A stretch of 18,924 nt of DNA, from assembly GCA_964427965.1 (NCBI GenBank), contig CAYRWK010000012.1, forward strand, positions 1 through 18,924, written 5' to 3'. How positions within the stretch are numbered: position 1 is the first letter of the stretch; each line of letters begins with the position of its first letter. The position numbers and the translations under genes are program-made. The DNA comes from CAYRWK01 sp964427965. Its GTDB lineage: Bacteria > Patescibacteriota > WWE3 > UBA101185 > UBA10185. Below are positions 5,961 through 12,997 of this stretch, one piece after another. A model generated the notes under the pieces. It ran no database searches. It worked only from the letters and a program-made list of their open reading frames with translations, and had not been told where the DNA came from.

Positions 5961-6633
5961 GATCGCCTAACTTTTTCCAGTTTAAAACGTATAACAAATC
6001 TTTTGTTTCACCTTGATACTTTTTAAATTTTTGGTTGTGGTAATGTACTTTTTCTTTATATATAAAACCGGCGTTTTCTAATACTTTTATTGAAGGAATG
6101 TTTTCAGCACTTACATAGGCATTTATCTGAATATGTCTTACTTTGGTTTTTACAATTTGAGCATGAAGCTTTTCCATTTCTTTGAGTTTTATACATGCCA
6201 GTCTGACACCGCTTGCAACAAGTCCTTTAACAGGTTTTTTTATTCTTCCGTCAATATATTTGGCGTAACTTATTTCAACTATCAGTCTGTTTAGATATTT
6301 TGAACTTTTTATTCTTTTTAATCTTTGGGTTTCTTCCGGTACAAATTGAACCCAGCCCATTAGTTTGTCTTTTTCTGTGGTTGTTATGGCAAATCTAATA
6401 TCGTTATCTTTTGGGTTTAATGTTTTTTTAATAACGGCGTTTGTGATCTTACCTTTTACACCCTCCATGTATTTTTGAACCATTGGGTTTGTAAAGATTC
6501 TTTTGTATCTTATAAAGTCTTCTCTGTTATTTGGATCAAGATACCTTATTACAGCAGGTTCCTGTGTTAGATGAAAGTTGTATAGAGCTTTAAACCGTGT
6601 ACGCGGTTGTTTTAATGTTGGTAATTTTTGCAT
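5944..6633 (-). CDS. GNAT-family N-acetyltransferase (229 aa)
   Basis: The C-terminal half has the GNAT fold signature INAYVSAENIPSIKVLENAGF (about 170-190), as in Rim-type acetyltransferases, which move an acetyl group from acetyl-CoA to an amine. The N-terminal 40 residues are basic and unusual. The substrate cannot be predicted. The start is 2 bases after the stop of the preceding hydrolase-like gene, with GAGGAG just upstream acting as a ribosome binding site, so the two are translated as a pair. Its 3' end overlaps the end of the convergent ligase gene by 17 bases. Confidence 0.7.
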   Translation of the reverse strand: MQKLPTLKQPRTRFKALYNFHLTQEPAVIRYLDPNNREDFIRYKRIFTNPMVQKYMEGVKGKITNAVIKKTLNPKDNDIRFAITTTEKDKLMGWVQFVPEETQRLKRIKSSKYLNRLIVEISYAKYIDGRIKKPVKGLVASGVRLACIKLKEMEKLHAQIVKTKVRHIQINAYVSAENIPSIKVLENAGFIYKEKVHYHNQKFKKYQGETKDLLYVLNWKKLGDLTAQE

Positions 6634-6635
6634 AT

Positions 6636-7169
6636 TTACTCCTCTACCGAAACTTCTTCCATTTGGGAAATAAAGTAGTATGCGCTTTTTGTCCAGGTGG
6701 TTGGGGAAGGTGGGTTATACACCGGGGCTATTGTTTCTATAGTGTCCCTGCCTTTTGATAAATATATTTCATCAAGTCCTTTTGCAATTTTTTCTATGGC
6801 TTCGTCAAATGAGCTAAATTGTATTTTTCCACTTCCCCAGCCAAAGGGGTTGTAGTTTTCTTTGATGTAGAATTTGGCGCATGTTGATTCTACACAGGCA
6901 ATTGCGGGGAGAATTTTATAGTCTATGTTGTATTGATCTGCTACTTTAATAAATGTTTCTGCGTTTAGTTCGAGTGGTGAGTTATATTTTTTAAAAAAGT
7001 TTTGCAGGGTTTTTACTCTGTCTACCTTGATATAGTCTATTTGATGCAAAGAAGTATCGTTTACAGTTTTTTCCTTAGCAAAGGTTGTTTGAGCACCAAA
7101 AACAAACCCACCAAAAATGAGCATAAAAGGAAGCATTATTGACAACATAGGATACAAGGTTTTTTTCAT
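6636..7169 (-). CDS. Secreted lysozyme-like peptidoglycan hydrolase (177 aa)
   Basis: An N-terminal signal peptide (1 to about 31: KK, then a long hydrophobic stretch, then TTFA) leads to a small lysozyme-like domain. LPAIACVESTCA (88-98) carries Glu94, the likely catalytic acid by analogy with lytic transglycosylases and glucosaminidases. YNPFGWG (106-112), the Phe-rich FSSFDEAIEKIAKGL and PVYNPPSP (149-156) follow. It is a close structural parallel of the next gene upstream (7323-8012), so the two are tandem paralogues. It would cut peptidoglycan outside the membrane. It has its own sigma70-type promoter about 100 bases upstream and a leader without a Shine-Dalgarno site. Confidence 0.65.
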   Translation of the reverse strand: MKKTLYPMLSIMLPFMLIFGGFVFGAQTTFAKEKTVNDTSLHQIDYIKVDRVKTLQNFFKKYNSPLELNAETFIKVADQYNIDYKILPAIACVESTCAKFYIKENYNPFGWGSGKIQFSSFDEAIEKIAKGLDEIYLSKGRDTIETIAPVYNPPSPTTWTKSAYYFISQMEEVSVEE

Positions 7170-7276
7170 AGGTTTTTGTGTTTTTTGGGCAATTTTGGAG
7201 CAGAGTTGTTTATTGTGTCAAGCGGCTTTTGGCTGTAGTTGTAATGTATTTAGGCTTTTATCCGCACAACCGTTAT

Positions 7277-7305
7277 ATTATACAGGAGCATAGTTTGGGG
7301 GTCAA
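7277..7305 (-). promoter_or_regulatory. Sigma70-type promoter of the hydrolase-GNAT pair
   Basis: On the minus strand TTGACC (7300-7305) and TATAAT (7277-7282) are separated by exactly 17 bases. It gives a leader of about 100 bases before the ATG at 7169. A consensus -35 TTGACA at 7216-7221, with CAAAAT 18 bases further on, could be a second promoter. This is the best two-box promoter in the window. Confidence 0.75.
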
Positions 7306-7322
7306 ACCGCGTGATTGTGCGA

Positions 7323-8012
7323 TTAAAGCGTTTCGTAGTTTGTTATTTGGCCTTTAAAGTAATTTACGCCTTCGCACCAAGAGCCCTTGGAGGGAGGAGT
7401 GTATGTTTTCATTATTTCGCATGGATCTTTTATTCCTTTTGCATAAAAATGCTCACCAAAATAGCTGGATACCACTTTTATACCGTGTTCCCAGTTATCA
7501 AAAAACTTGATGTTGTCTCCCCACACTCCCCAACCGTAGGCATTGTAGCTTTCTTTACCTTCGTGTTCGGGGGTTTTTTTGCCGCAGTTTGATTCTTGAA
7601 AAGATACAGCGGGTACTAACCACCACGGGATGTTATTTTTATCCGCTTCCTCTACAAATACTTTACCGTAGCCTGAAAGTGGGCAATTGTATCTGGAGAA
7701 TAGTCCATCTAACGCGGCCGCTCTAGCGTCCGCACCTAAGAGACTTTCGGAGGATGTTCCCGCCACAAGAGGTTTGGAAGAGAAAATAGCATATTTGCTT
7801 GGAGCGTGTGTTATTGGTTGTGTAATGCTGGTAAAAAGTACTGCTGTTAATACTAGGGCTGACATAGAAGATATACCAAATAGTGCTAAAAAGGCGGGGA
7901 GAGTTGCTTTTTGAAAATTAAGGTTTGGTAGTTTTATATCGGATGTTGCTAAAAATATTTTCCACTCTGTTCTTAATCTCAGGTAGGTTTTAATAAAAAT
8001 ATTTGATTCCAT
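7323..8012 (-). CDS. Membrane-anchored lysozyme-like peptidoglycan hydrolase (229 aa)
   Basis: This is a paralogue of the hydrolase at 6636-7169. A short cytoplasmic N-terminus is followed by one membrane segment (about 38-63, PAFLALFGISSMSALVLTAV), a linker, and the hydrolase-like domain: LVPAVSFQESNCG (132-144, with Glu140 as candidate acid), YNAYGWGVWG (156-165) and KTYTPPSKGSW (202-212). Two additional cysteines (Cys198, Cys213) could form a disulfide outside the cell. I chose ATG 8012 because TAGAAT lies 11 bases upstream; a GTG at 8033 would add seven residues and sit 5 bases after the exporter stop. It follows the ABC exporter gene closely and probably shares its transcript. Confidence 0.65.
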   Translation of the reverse strand: MESNIFIKTYLRLRTEWKIFLATSDIKLPNLNFQKATLPAFLALFGISSMSALVLTAVLFTSITQPITHAPSKYAIFSSKPLVAGTSSESLLGADARAAALDGLFSRYNCPLSGYGKVFVEEADKNNIPWWLVPAVSFQESNCGKKTPEHEGKESYNAYGWGVWGDNIKFFDNWEHGIKVVSSYFGEHFYAKGIKDPCEIMKTYTPPSKGSWCEGVNYFKGQITNYETL

Positions 8013-8038
8013 ATTGCTTAAATATTCTACCACGCTTT

Positions 8039-9892
8039 CTAGTTTGTTTCGTTTGAGTAACCCCTGGCTTGGAGCAAGAATGCTTCAGCGTACTTGCCGT
8101 TTAGGCTCATTAAATGGTCGTGAGTTCCTTCTTCAATAATTTGTCCTTTATCTACAACAATAATACGGTCTGCGTTTCTGACTGTAGAAAATCTGTGGGA
8201 AATTATTATCACCGTTTTACCTTTAAAGAAGTCATAAATTCTGTTGAAGATGTTGTATTCGGATACCGCGTCAATGGAGGCAGTCGGTTCATCAAAGATT
8301 ACAAGAGGGGCGTTTCGGTAGAAGAATCTTGCGATAGCTAGCTTTTGCCATTGCCCGGTAGAAGGTCTTATACCTCCCTCGAATTTTTCGCTAAGGACCT
8401 GATCAAATTTTTTTGGATACTCCTCAATGAACGATGTAGCATCTGCCTGCTGAGCGGCTAGTCTGATGGCGATTTCATCTACGGGCTCGTCGGACTTGCC
8501 TAAGTAGATGTTTTCTTTAACTGTTAGTTGATGGTACATGTTAAATTCTTGAAAAAGTACACCGATATTATCGTACCAATTATCAACTTTTAGCTCGTTA
8601 ATATTAGTGTTATTGATAAGCAGTTCCCCCGATGTGACTTGGTATATTCGGCAGATAAGTTTTACTATTGTTGTTTTTCCTGCACCGTTTGGGCCGACAA
8701 TTGCTATTTTTTCTCCGGATTTTATTTTTAGATCCAGCCCTCTTAATATATCTTTGTTTGTATTCGGGTATCTAAATGTTACGTCACTCAGCCTTATTTC
8801 CGGTCCCTGGGAAAGCTTAGGAAGCACAACTGTTCCATCCGGAAAAGCTTTTCCTGTGTTAAATAAAGTGTATGCATCTTTCAATTGAGTTGCTGATTGA
8901 GTTAAATCATTATAATAAGAGAAAGCTGAAGTTACGGCATCTTTAGCGGTAGTAATTGACCTTACTCTAAAAGTTACATCTCCTATTGATATCAAGCCCT
9001 TAAAAAAGCTTTTAAATATCTGTAAGTAGCCCGCAAATATTGCAAGGTCTGACAAAGTGTCAATAAACGTACCCCCAGTTTGCCATCTTCTTGTTATTCC
9101 AAGACTCTTCTTTGTGGACCATATTTGGTACTCCATATACTTTTTATCTAAAAATATTAAGGTTTTTGTGATAAAGTTTTCATTAAACTTGTATGGGTTA
9201 GTTAGATCACTCAGACTGGCGCCCGCGCGTCTTCTTCCTTCTGTTGATTCATATAGAAAAGAGTAGTATTCTTTCCTAAATTTTCTATCAAATAGTAACC
9301 ACGGTATTGTCAGCAAAACTATGGCTATAGAGTAAGCTGGGAAGAAATATACTACAACTAGTAGTGCGCTGATGGCTTTAAGAACGTATGAAAGAAAGTT
9401 GATAAACTGCTGGGGAAAGCTGATTAGAGAATCAAGATAGCCTTCAGCCCTGTGTATTTTATTATTAAATTCAGGCTGTTCCAGATTTTGAAGCCCTAAG
9501 TCCTGAAGTTTTTTGTAATACAATTGCTTTGCTTTTGGTCTACCGTAGTTTCTAATTGTATCCACCGACATGTTGTTTATTAAGGATACTATTGAGTTAA
9601 AAACACTATATCCAACGGCGATGCCGACATAAGGATACATTTTGGAGATGTCCGGCGCTCCCCCGTTTGCGTCTCTTAAAGTTTTTATTAGCGCGTCGAT
9701 TAAAAGGGCAAAGATGTAGTTGTTACCAATTTCTTGAAGCCTGGCAACAAACTTTGAAATTAGAAATATTGTGGCGCTAACGGGCTGTACTTTAAACAAA
9801 AACTTAGTGGACCACCTAGTGATCTCAAAAAATTCCTTAGCACTAACTTTTTGATAATCTTTGTTTTGTGAATTAGTTGATTGTTCGGGCAT
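8039..9892 (-). CDS. ABC exporter, fused membrane and ATPase domains (617 aa)
   Basis: This is a half-size ABC exporter that should work as a dimer in the inner membrane; the substrate is unknown. The N-terminal part (about 30-335) has several membrane helices of the exporter type. The ATPase domain has Walker A GPNGAGKTT (400-408), Q-loop FQEF (447-450), signature PSTGQWQ (510-516) in place of the usual LSGGQ, Walker B LVIFDEPT (530-537), and the switch His566. I chose ATG 9892 instead of the TTG at 9904 because a TATAAT box at 9906-9911 would leave the TTG untranscribed or right at the transcript start. It is the first gene of a group with the membrane-anchored hydrolase, so cell-envelope export is plausible. 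It is not part of the RiPP cassette. Confidence 0.85.
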   Translation of the reverse strand: MPEQSTNSQNKDYQKVSAKEFFEITRWSTKFLFKVQPVSATIFLISKFVARLQEIGNNYIFALLIDALIKTLRDANGGAPDISKMYPYVGIAVGYSVFNSIVSLINNMSVDTIRNYGRPKAKQLYYKKLQDLGLQNLEQPEFNNKIHRAEGYLDSLISFPQQFINFLSYVLKAISALLVVVYFFPAYSIAIVLLTIPWLLFDRKFRKEYYSFLYESTEGRRRAGASLSDLTNPYKFNENFITKTLIFLDKKYMEYQIWSTKKSLGITRRWQTGGTFIDTLSDLAIFAGYLQIFKSFFKGLISIGDVTFRVRSITTAKDAVTSAFSYYNDLTQSATQLKDAYTLFNTGKAFPDGTVVLPKLSQGPEIRLSDVTFRYPNTNKDILRGLDLKIKSGEKIAIVGPNGAGKTTIVKLICRIYQVTSGELLINNTNINELKVDNWYDNIGVLFQEFNMYHQLTVKENIYLGKSDEPVDEIAIRLAAQQADATSFIEEYPKKFDQVLSEKFEGGIRPSTGQWQKLAIARFFYRNAPLVIFDEPTASIDAVSEYNIFNRIYDFFKGKTVIIISHRFSTVRNADRIIVVDKGQIIEEGTHDHLMSLNGKYAEAFLLQARGYSNETN

Positions 9893-9905
9893 AGCGGATT
9901 GCAAT

Positions 9906-9911
9906 ATTATA
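9906..9911 (-). promoter_or_regulatory. TATAAT -10 box of the ABC exporter gene
   Basis: TATAAT on the minus strand lies 13 bases before the ATG at 9892, giving a leader of only about six bases. It decides the start: the TTG at 9904 is one base from the box. Confidence 0.5.
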
Positions 9912-9952
9912 TACGGTTTTTATTTGGTTTTAAAGAGTTTTTGTGGAGTATT

Positions 9953-10618
9953 TTATAGACCTGTGGTCTTTATGCGATCTTCAACTATACAAAGTCGTTT
10001 TTCATGTCTATTTAAACGGTCATTTATAAAAATACGTTCTTGGCGGTTTTCCGTTATTTCTACCATAAATTTGTCTATATATTCATACAGTTTAGGCACA
10101 TAAGATGTTTTTCTATCCAGCTCTTCAAATTTTTGCATTAAAAAGTATATCTGTGTTTGCATTGTATATAGCGTTTTTTCAATCTTATCAAATCTTAAAT
10201 TAATTTGTTTAAACTTTGCCTCGAATAGGTTTAGTTTATGCTCGATTCTGCGGAACCTCATATCGATATGTTTAAATCTTTGATCAATTAGTTCAAACTT
10301 AGCGTCAATCTGGTTAAATCTCTCGTCCATTTGTTCAAACCTAGCGTCCATTCGGTCTAATCGTTCATCAATCTGTTTAAACCGTGCCTCCATTTGGTCG
10401 AATCTCTCGTCTACCCGTTTAAACCTCTGGTCTATTTGTTCAAACCTGGAATCTATCTGCTTAAATTTATCGTCAATATGTAAAAACTTTGCGTCGATCT
10501 GGTTAAACCTCTCATCAACCTTCTCGAACCTATTATTAACCTCTTTAAACCCTGTCACTACAACAGATTCCAGTTTAGAAAACATATTTACTATCTCTTG
10601 CATTTGGGATTTTGGCAT
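9953..10618 (-). CDS. Heptad-repeat coiled-coil protein with a phenylalanine zipper (221 aa)
   Basis: About 19 consecutive seven-residue repeats of the form F-x-x-(I/V/M)-(D/E)-x-(R/K) cover residues 24-150. Phe (rarely Leu) is at every first position and a branched or aliphatic residue three further on, the a and d positions of a coiled coil. The repeats are also visible in DNA as 21-base units. The rest (about 151-221) is charged and helical. There is no signal peptide or membrane segment. Similar repeat proteins occur widely in candidate phyla, with no assigned role. I chose ATG 10618 because a TATGAT/GATAAT box lies about 9 bases upstream; the TTG at 10642 precedes the box. It is upstream of the ABC exporter on the same strand. 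Confidence 0.75.
   Translation of the reverse strand: MPKSQMQEIVNMFSKLESVVVTGFKEVNNRFEKVDERFNQIDAKFLHIDDKFKQIDSRFEQIDQRFKRVDERFDQMEARFKQIDERLDRMDARFEQMDERFNQIDAKFELIDQRFKHIDMRFRRIEHKLNLFEAKFKQINLRFDKIEKTLYTMQTQIYFLMQKFEELDRKTSYVPKLYEYIDKFMVEITENRQERIFINDRLNRHEKRLCIVEDRIKTTGL
10169..10549 (-). repeat. Tandem 21-bp coding repeats (heptad array)
   Basis: Degenerate 21-base units encode the heptad array of the coiled-coil gene, Phe or Leu at each seventh residue for about 19 units. Variation between units is mostly in the solvent-exposed positions, which suggests selection on the zipper and not a recent slippage expansion. Confidence 0.7.
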
Positions 10619-10642
10619 TAAAAATAAATTATCATATACCAA

Positions 10643-10672
10643 CTAACATTGCAATATGATAAGGTATGTTAG
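10643..10672. promoter_or_regulatory. 7-bp inverted repeat upstream of the coiled-coil gene
   Basis: CTAACAT (10643-10649) and ATGTTAG (10666-10672) form a perfect inverted repeat with a 16-base spacer, next to the -10 region of the coiled-coil gene. No T run follows, so an operator is likelier than a terminator. Weak evidence. Confidence 0.25.
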
Positions 10673-10698
10673 GCAGGTTTATAACTGTATTAACAGCT

Positions 10699-11280
10699 TT
10701 AATTATTGTTTAAAAGTTTAATGGAATAGTTGTCGCAATCCAAATCACCTGCATCAGATTTTTTTGTTCGAATGCTATTTACATCAGAAAATTTTTCCGG
10801 TGAGTAGTAAAAACAACTGTATTGTTTTGCAGAGCCATCTTCTATCTTAATTACTTTTGCTACCCCCTCCCCGCTTCCGGCGCCGTTTTGATCCACAATT
10901 AGTATATAAAGACTGTTATCGACCCACATAAGATATGGGTTATTTTTTGCTGAGTCGGGGTTGCTTGTTACTTCAAGATATTTTTCGTATTGATCGCTGT
11001 TTAGCGGTTTTCTTAAAACCCCTGCAAAATCAGTAGATTTTTCGATTGGTATGTTTAAACTTGATCTTTGAACCAGTGTGTAGGAGTAGTCTTTGTAATC
11101 AAGTTTTTGTCCTAGTTGTTCTTGATAGTAGCTAGTTGTGTTATTTGGCTGCGTCTCAGTTTTGTTAGTTTTATTTGAGTTAGAGTAGGAATTAAGTAGC
11201 AATGTAGTGATGAAAAGCCCGGTGAGAACGTTTGCAGTAGCGAGCCCCAATGCTAAAAACTGTAGGGATGGTTTCCTCAT
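10699..11280 (-). CDS. Membrane-anchored extracytoplasmic protein of unknown function (193 aa)
   Basis: I do not recognise a family. Residues about 8-30 form one hydrophobic segment (a membrane anchor or uncleaved signal) followed by a Ser/Asn/Thr-rich linker (31-50) and a soluble domain with Tyr-rich strands and two cysteines (C156 and C179) that could pair outside the cell. The start at 11280 is marked by a TATAAT box exactly 6 bases upstream, and the box overlaps the stop codon of the preceding GNAT gene. It is therefore probably transcribed from its own leaderless start as well as by read-through from the Nudix-GNAT genes. Confidence 0.55.
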   Translation of the reverse strand: MRKPSLQFLALGLATANVLTGLFITTLLLNSYSNSNKTNKTETQPNNTTSYYQEQLGQKLDYKDYSYTLVQRSSLNIPIEKSTDFAGVLRKPLNSDQYEKYLEVTSNPDSAKNNPYLMWVDNSLYILIVDQNGAGSGEGVAKVIKIEDGSAKQYSCFYYSPEKFSDVNSIRTKKSDAGDLDCDNYSIKLLNNN

Positions 11281-11286
11281 ACCTTT

Positions 11287-11292
11287 ATTATA
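11287..11292 (-). promoter_or_regulatory. TATAAT -10 box overlapping the GNAT stop codon
   Basis: The minus strand reads TATAATAAAGGTATG. The box lies 6 bases before the ATG at 11280 and contains the TAA stop (11288-11290) of the GNAT gene. AAAGG is too close to the ATG to be a normal ribosome binding site, so a leaderless message is favoured. Confidence 0.55.
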
Positions 11293-11716
11293 TGCTTTTT
11301 TCCAGTGCCTTCCAGCTGGTTTCTCTAAATCCTATTTTTAGATACCAATCAAATGATGGGAGTTTATTGCTTGCTGTTAGCCATACTGCTTTGTAGCCTT
11401 GTTTTTTTGCATGTTCTTCCGCTGTTTGTAGTAGTTTTGCTCCTATTCCTGTCTTATGGCAGTCAGGATTGACAGCTATAACGTCAATATACAGTTCTTG
11501 ATGATCCAATACGTTATCTACCTTGCACGTAATGACACCTATGATTTCGCTATCTAATAAGGCTACCCAACAGGCCTGTGGGTTATAGTACTGTTCCAGT
11601 CTCTTACGAGCTACTTCGGGACCCCACATTTCTCCAACCGAATTAAAAGCCTTGCAAAATACTTCCGTGGCTTTGGGTAAATCCTCCTGTGTTAGCTTTC
11701 TTATTACGGTATTCAT
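11288..11716 (-). CDS. GNAT-family N-acetyltransferase (142 aa)
   Basis: A complete, compact GNAT enzyme. It has the acetyl-CoA-binding motif A region IDVIAVNPDCHKTGIGAKLL (about 77-96, with the Gly-x-Gly turn) and the C-terminal WLTASNKLPSFDWYLKIGF (113-131), where the Tyr and Phe residues are family-typical. The acceptor is unknown; small molecules or proteins are both possible. Its ATG overlaps the Nudix stop codon by four bases (ATGA), so it is translationally coupled to that gene. Confidence 0.8.
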   Translation of the reverse strand: MNTVIRKLTQEDLPKATEVFCKAFNSVGEMWGPEVARKRLEQYYNPQACWVALLDSEIIGVITCKVDNVLDHQELYIDVIAVNPDCHKTGIGAKLLQTAEEHAKKQGYKAVWLTASNKLPSFDWYLKIGFRETSWKALEKSI

Positions 11717-12114
11717 TTTTGTTCAAGAAATGAGTAAATAATTTCTTTGTATATGGGGTTTAGGTTAAGTTCCTTTATCTCCTCTTCACTAAACAATCTC
11801 ACACATTGTCCTTCAGTAGTGGCAATATCTGTAGCTTCTACATATATTTTTGCACAAAAGATATACTCCTCCACCTCCATGTTGTCTTCATCCCTTTTTC
11901 TTACAGTAATCAACTTGAAGTCGTATGGGTATAAGTTTACCTCCTCGATAACTTCTCTTCTTATACACAACTCCGGTGTCTCCCCGGGTATAACCTGCCC
12001 TCCCAGTAGGCTCCAAGTGTTTGGGTTTGGGATGGTTGGTTTGTTGTCCCTTAACTGAAGGAGAATTTTGTTGTCCTGATATAAGATGGCTTTAGAAACT
12101 CTTTTTGTCTGCAT
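11713..12114 (-). CDS. Nudix hydrolase (133 aa), starts right after tRNA-Pro
   Basis: The Nudix box G-x5-E-x7-R-E-x2-E-E is present (from GQVIPGETPE to RREVIEEVNL, about 39-61), so it should cleave nucleoside diphosphate-linked compounds using Mg2+. The N-terminal strand KAILYQDNKILLQLRD fits MutT-like house-cleaning enzymes. The open frame continues upstream into the tRNA-Pro gene, but those residues are tRNA sequence; the ATG at 12114, 8 bases after the tRNA CCA, is the real start. No Shine-Dalgarno site is present. The message is probably made with the tRNA and released by tRNA 3' processing. Its TGA stop overlaps the GNAT ATG. Confidence 0.8.
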   Translation of the reverse strand: MQTKRVSKAILYQDNKILLQLRDNKPTIPNPNTWSLLGGQVIPGETPELCIRREVIEEVNLYPYDFKLITVRKRDEDNMEVEEYIFCAKIYVEATDIATTEGQCVRLFSEEEIKELNLNPIYKEIIYSFLEQK

Positions 12115-12122
12115 GATTTCTG

Positions 12123-12198
12123 TGGTCGGGGTGGAGCGGCTCGAACGCTCGACCTCACGGTCCCAAACCGTGCACTCTACCAACTGAGCTACACCCCG
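12123..12198 (-). tRNA. tRNA-Pro (anticodon TGG)
   Basis: The minus strand folds as a 76-base class I tRNA: acceptor stem CGGGGTG/CACCCCG, D arm with TAGCTCAGTTGGTAGAG, anticodon stem CACGG/CCGTG with loop TTTGGGA (anticodon TGG, proline), T arm with GTTCGAGC, discriminator A and encoded CCA. The CCA is 8 bases before the Nudix start codon. Confidence 0.95.
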
Positions 12199-12271
12199 GT
12201 GTATTCTTGAACTGTATCATCTTATCCACACAAGATACGGCTATTTTAACACAATATTATTCACAATTATG

Positions 12272-12985
12272 CTACAACTCGGGGATAAGCTTATCTAAAA
12301 CCGCGTCAAAAGGTGTTGATTCATAAATAATTCGTGAATTCCTATTTAGATCCACCAGATGCAGTTTAAAAGAATAGGTGCAGGTTTCGGAAGGTAAGCA
12401 CGCAGGCACTGTTTCATCATGTTTTGTAATGTTACGCGAGACTTCCGTGACAACAAATACATCATTATCCAAAAAGTATCCTCTGTCGTAGTAGCAGTTT
12501 CCTCTAACTGAGCAATCCACTACTTTGGCATCAATTATCTTATCCTCTTTTAGTCCATACAAGCGTACTTCGTTAGATTGATAGCCGTACCTTTCTTTAT
12601 TGCTAAAATCAATAAAGTGACGGTCGCTTGGGGCGTATATAACTTTGGCTTGATTGCGATTTTCAAGAAGTACTCTATCCAGCTCTTCAGCCATACCCGG
12701 CTCATCCATGGAATAAATTTTCATCCATTTGGTGTTGTAAATTTCATTTTCTTCTACTAGGGTAAACTCGTCTGCTTCTAGCTGAACACCCTTGTTTCTA
12801 AGGTTTGTGATCCATTTTTGAAAACTGCTACTCAGCTCGACTTTGGGGGGAATTTTACTGTGGTCTACTTCCATTTGTTTTCTAATGTTTATAAAAACAG
12901 TAGCTACTACCAGCAAACTGATAAAAAAAACACAAAGGGTTTCGATTTTATTCATTTTGATTAGTAATAAAAGCTTGTTTTTCAT
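12272..12985 (-). CDS. Membrane-anchored extracytoplasmic protein of unknown function (237 aa)
   Basis: No family was recognised. One N-terminal membrane segment (about 14-33, IETLCVFFISLLVVATVFIN) anchors a soluble domain with several strands and two cysteine pairs (Cys158 and Cys164; Cys196 and Cys202), which suggests disulfides outside the cell. The start at 12985 is preceded by TAGTAT 6 bases upstream, which overlaps the stop codon of the DUF2207 gene; Met11 is an alternative. It follows the DUF2207 gene directly. Its end is separated from tRNA-Pro by about 70 bases with no clear gene. Confidence 0.6.
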   Translation of the reverse strand: MKNKLLLLIKMNKIETLCVFFISLLVVATVFINIRKQMEVDHSKIPPKVELSSSFQKWITNLRNKGVQLEADEFTLVEENEIYNTKWMKIYSMDEPGMAEELDRVLLENRNQAKVIYAPSDRHFIDFSNKERYGYQSNEVRLYGLKEDKIIDAKVVDCSVRGNCYYDRGYFLDNDVFVVTEVSRNITKHDETVPACLPSETCTYSFKLHLVDLNRNSRIIYESTPFDAVLDKLIPEL

Positions 12986-12991
12986 ACTTAT

Positions 12992-12997
12992 ATACTA
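12992..12997 (-). promoter_or_regulatory. TAGTAT -10-like box overlapping the DUF2207 stop codon
   Basis: The minus strand reads TAGTATATAAGTATG; the TAG is the DUF2207 stop and the ATG at 12985 begins the next gene. The arrangement is the same as at 11280-11292. TAGTAT is a weaker match to consensus. Confidence 0.4.

Noticed and set aside
8039..9892. ABC exporter as the RiPP transporter
   Set aside because: It lies beyond the tRNA-Leu boundary, over 5 kb away in a chromosomal group, and has no peptidase domain.
12115..12183. N-terminal extension of the Nudix protein
   Set aside because: The extra residues are encoded by the tRNA-Pro gene; the Nudix fold begins after the ATG at 12114.
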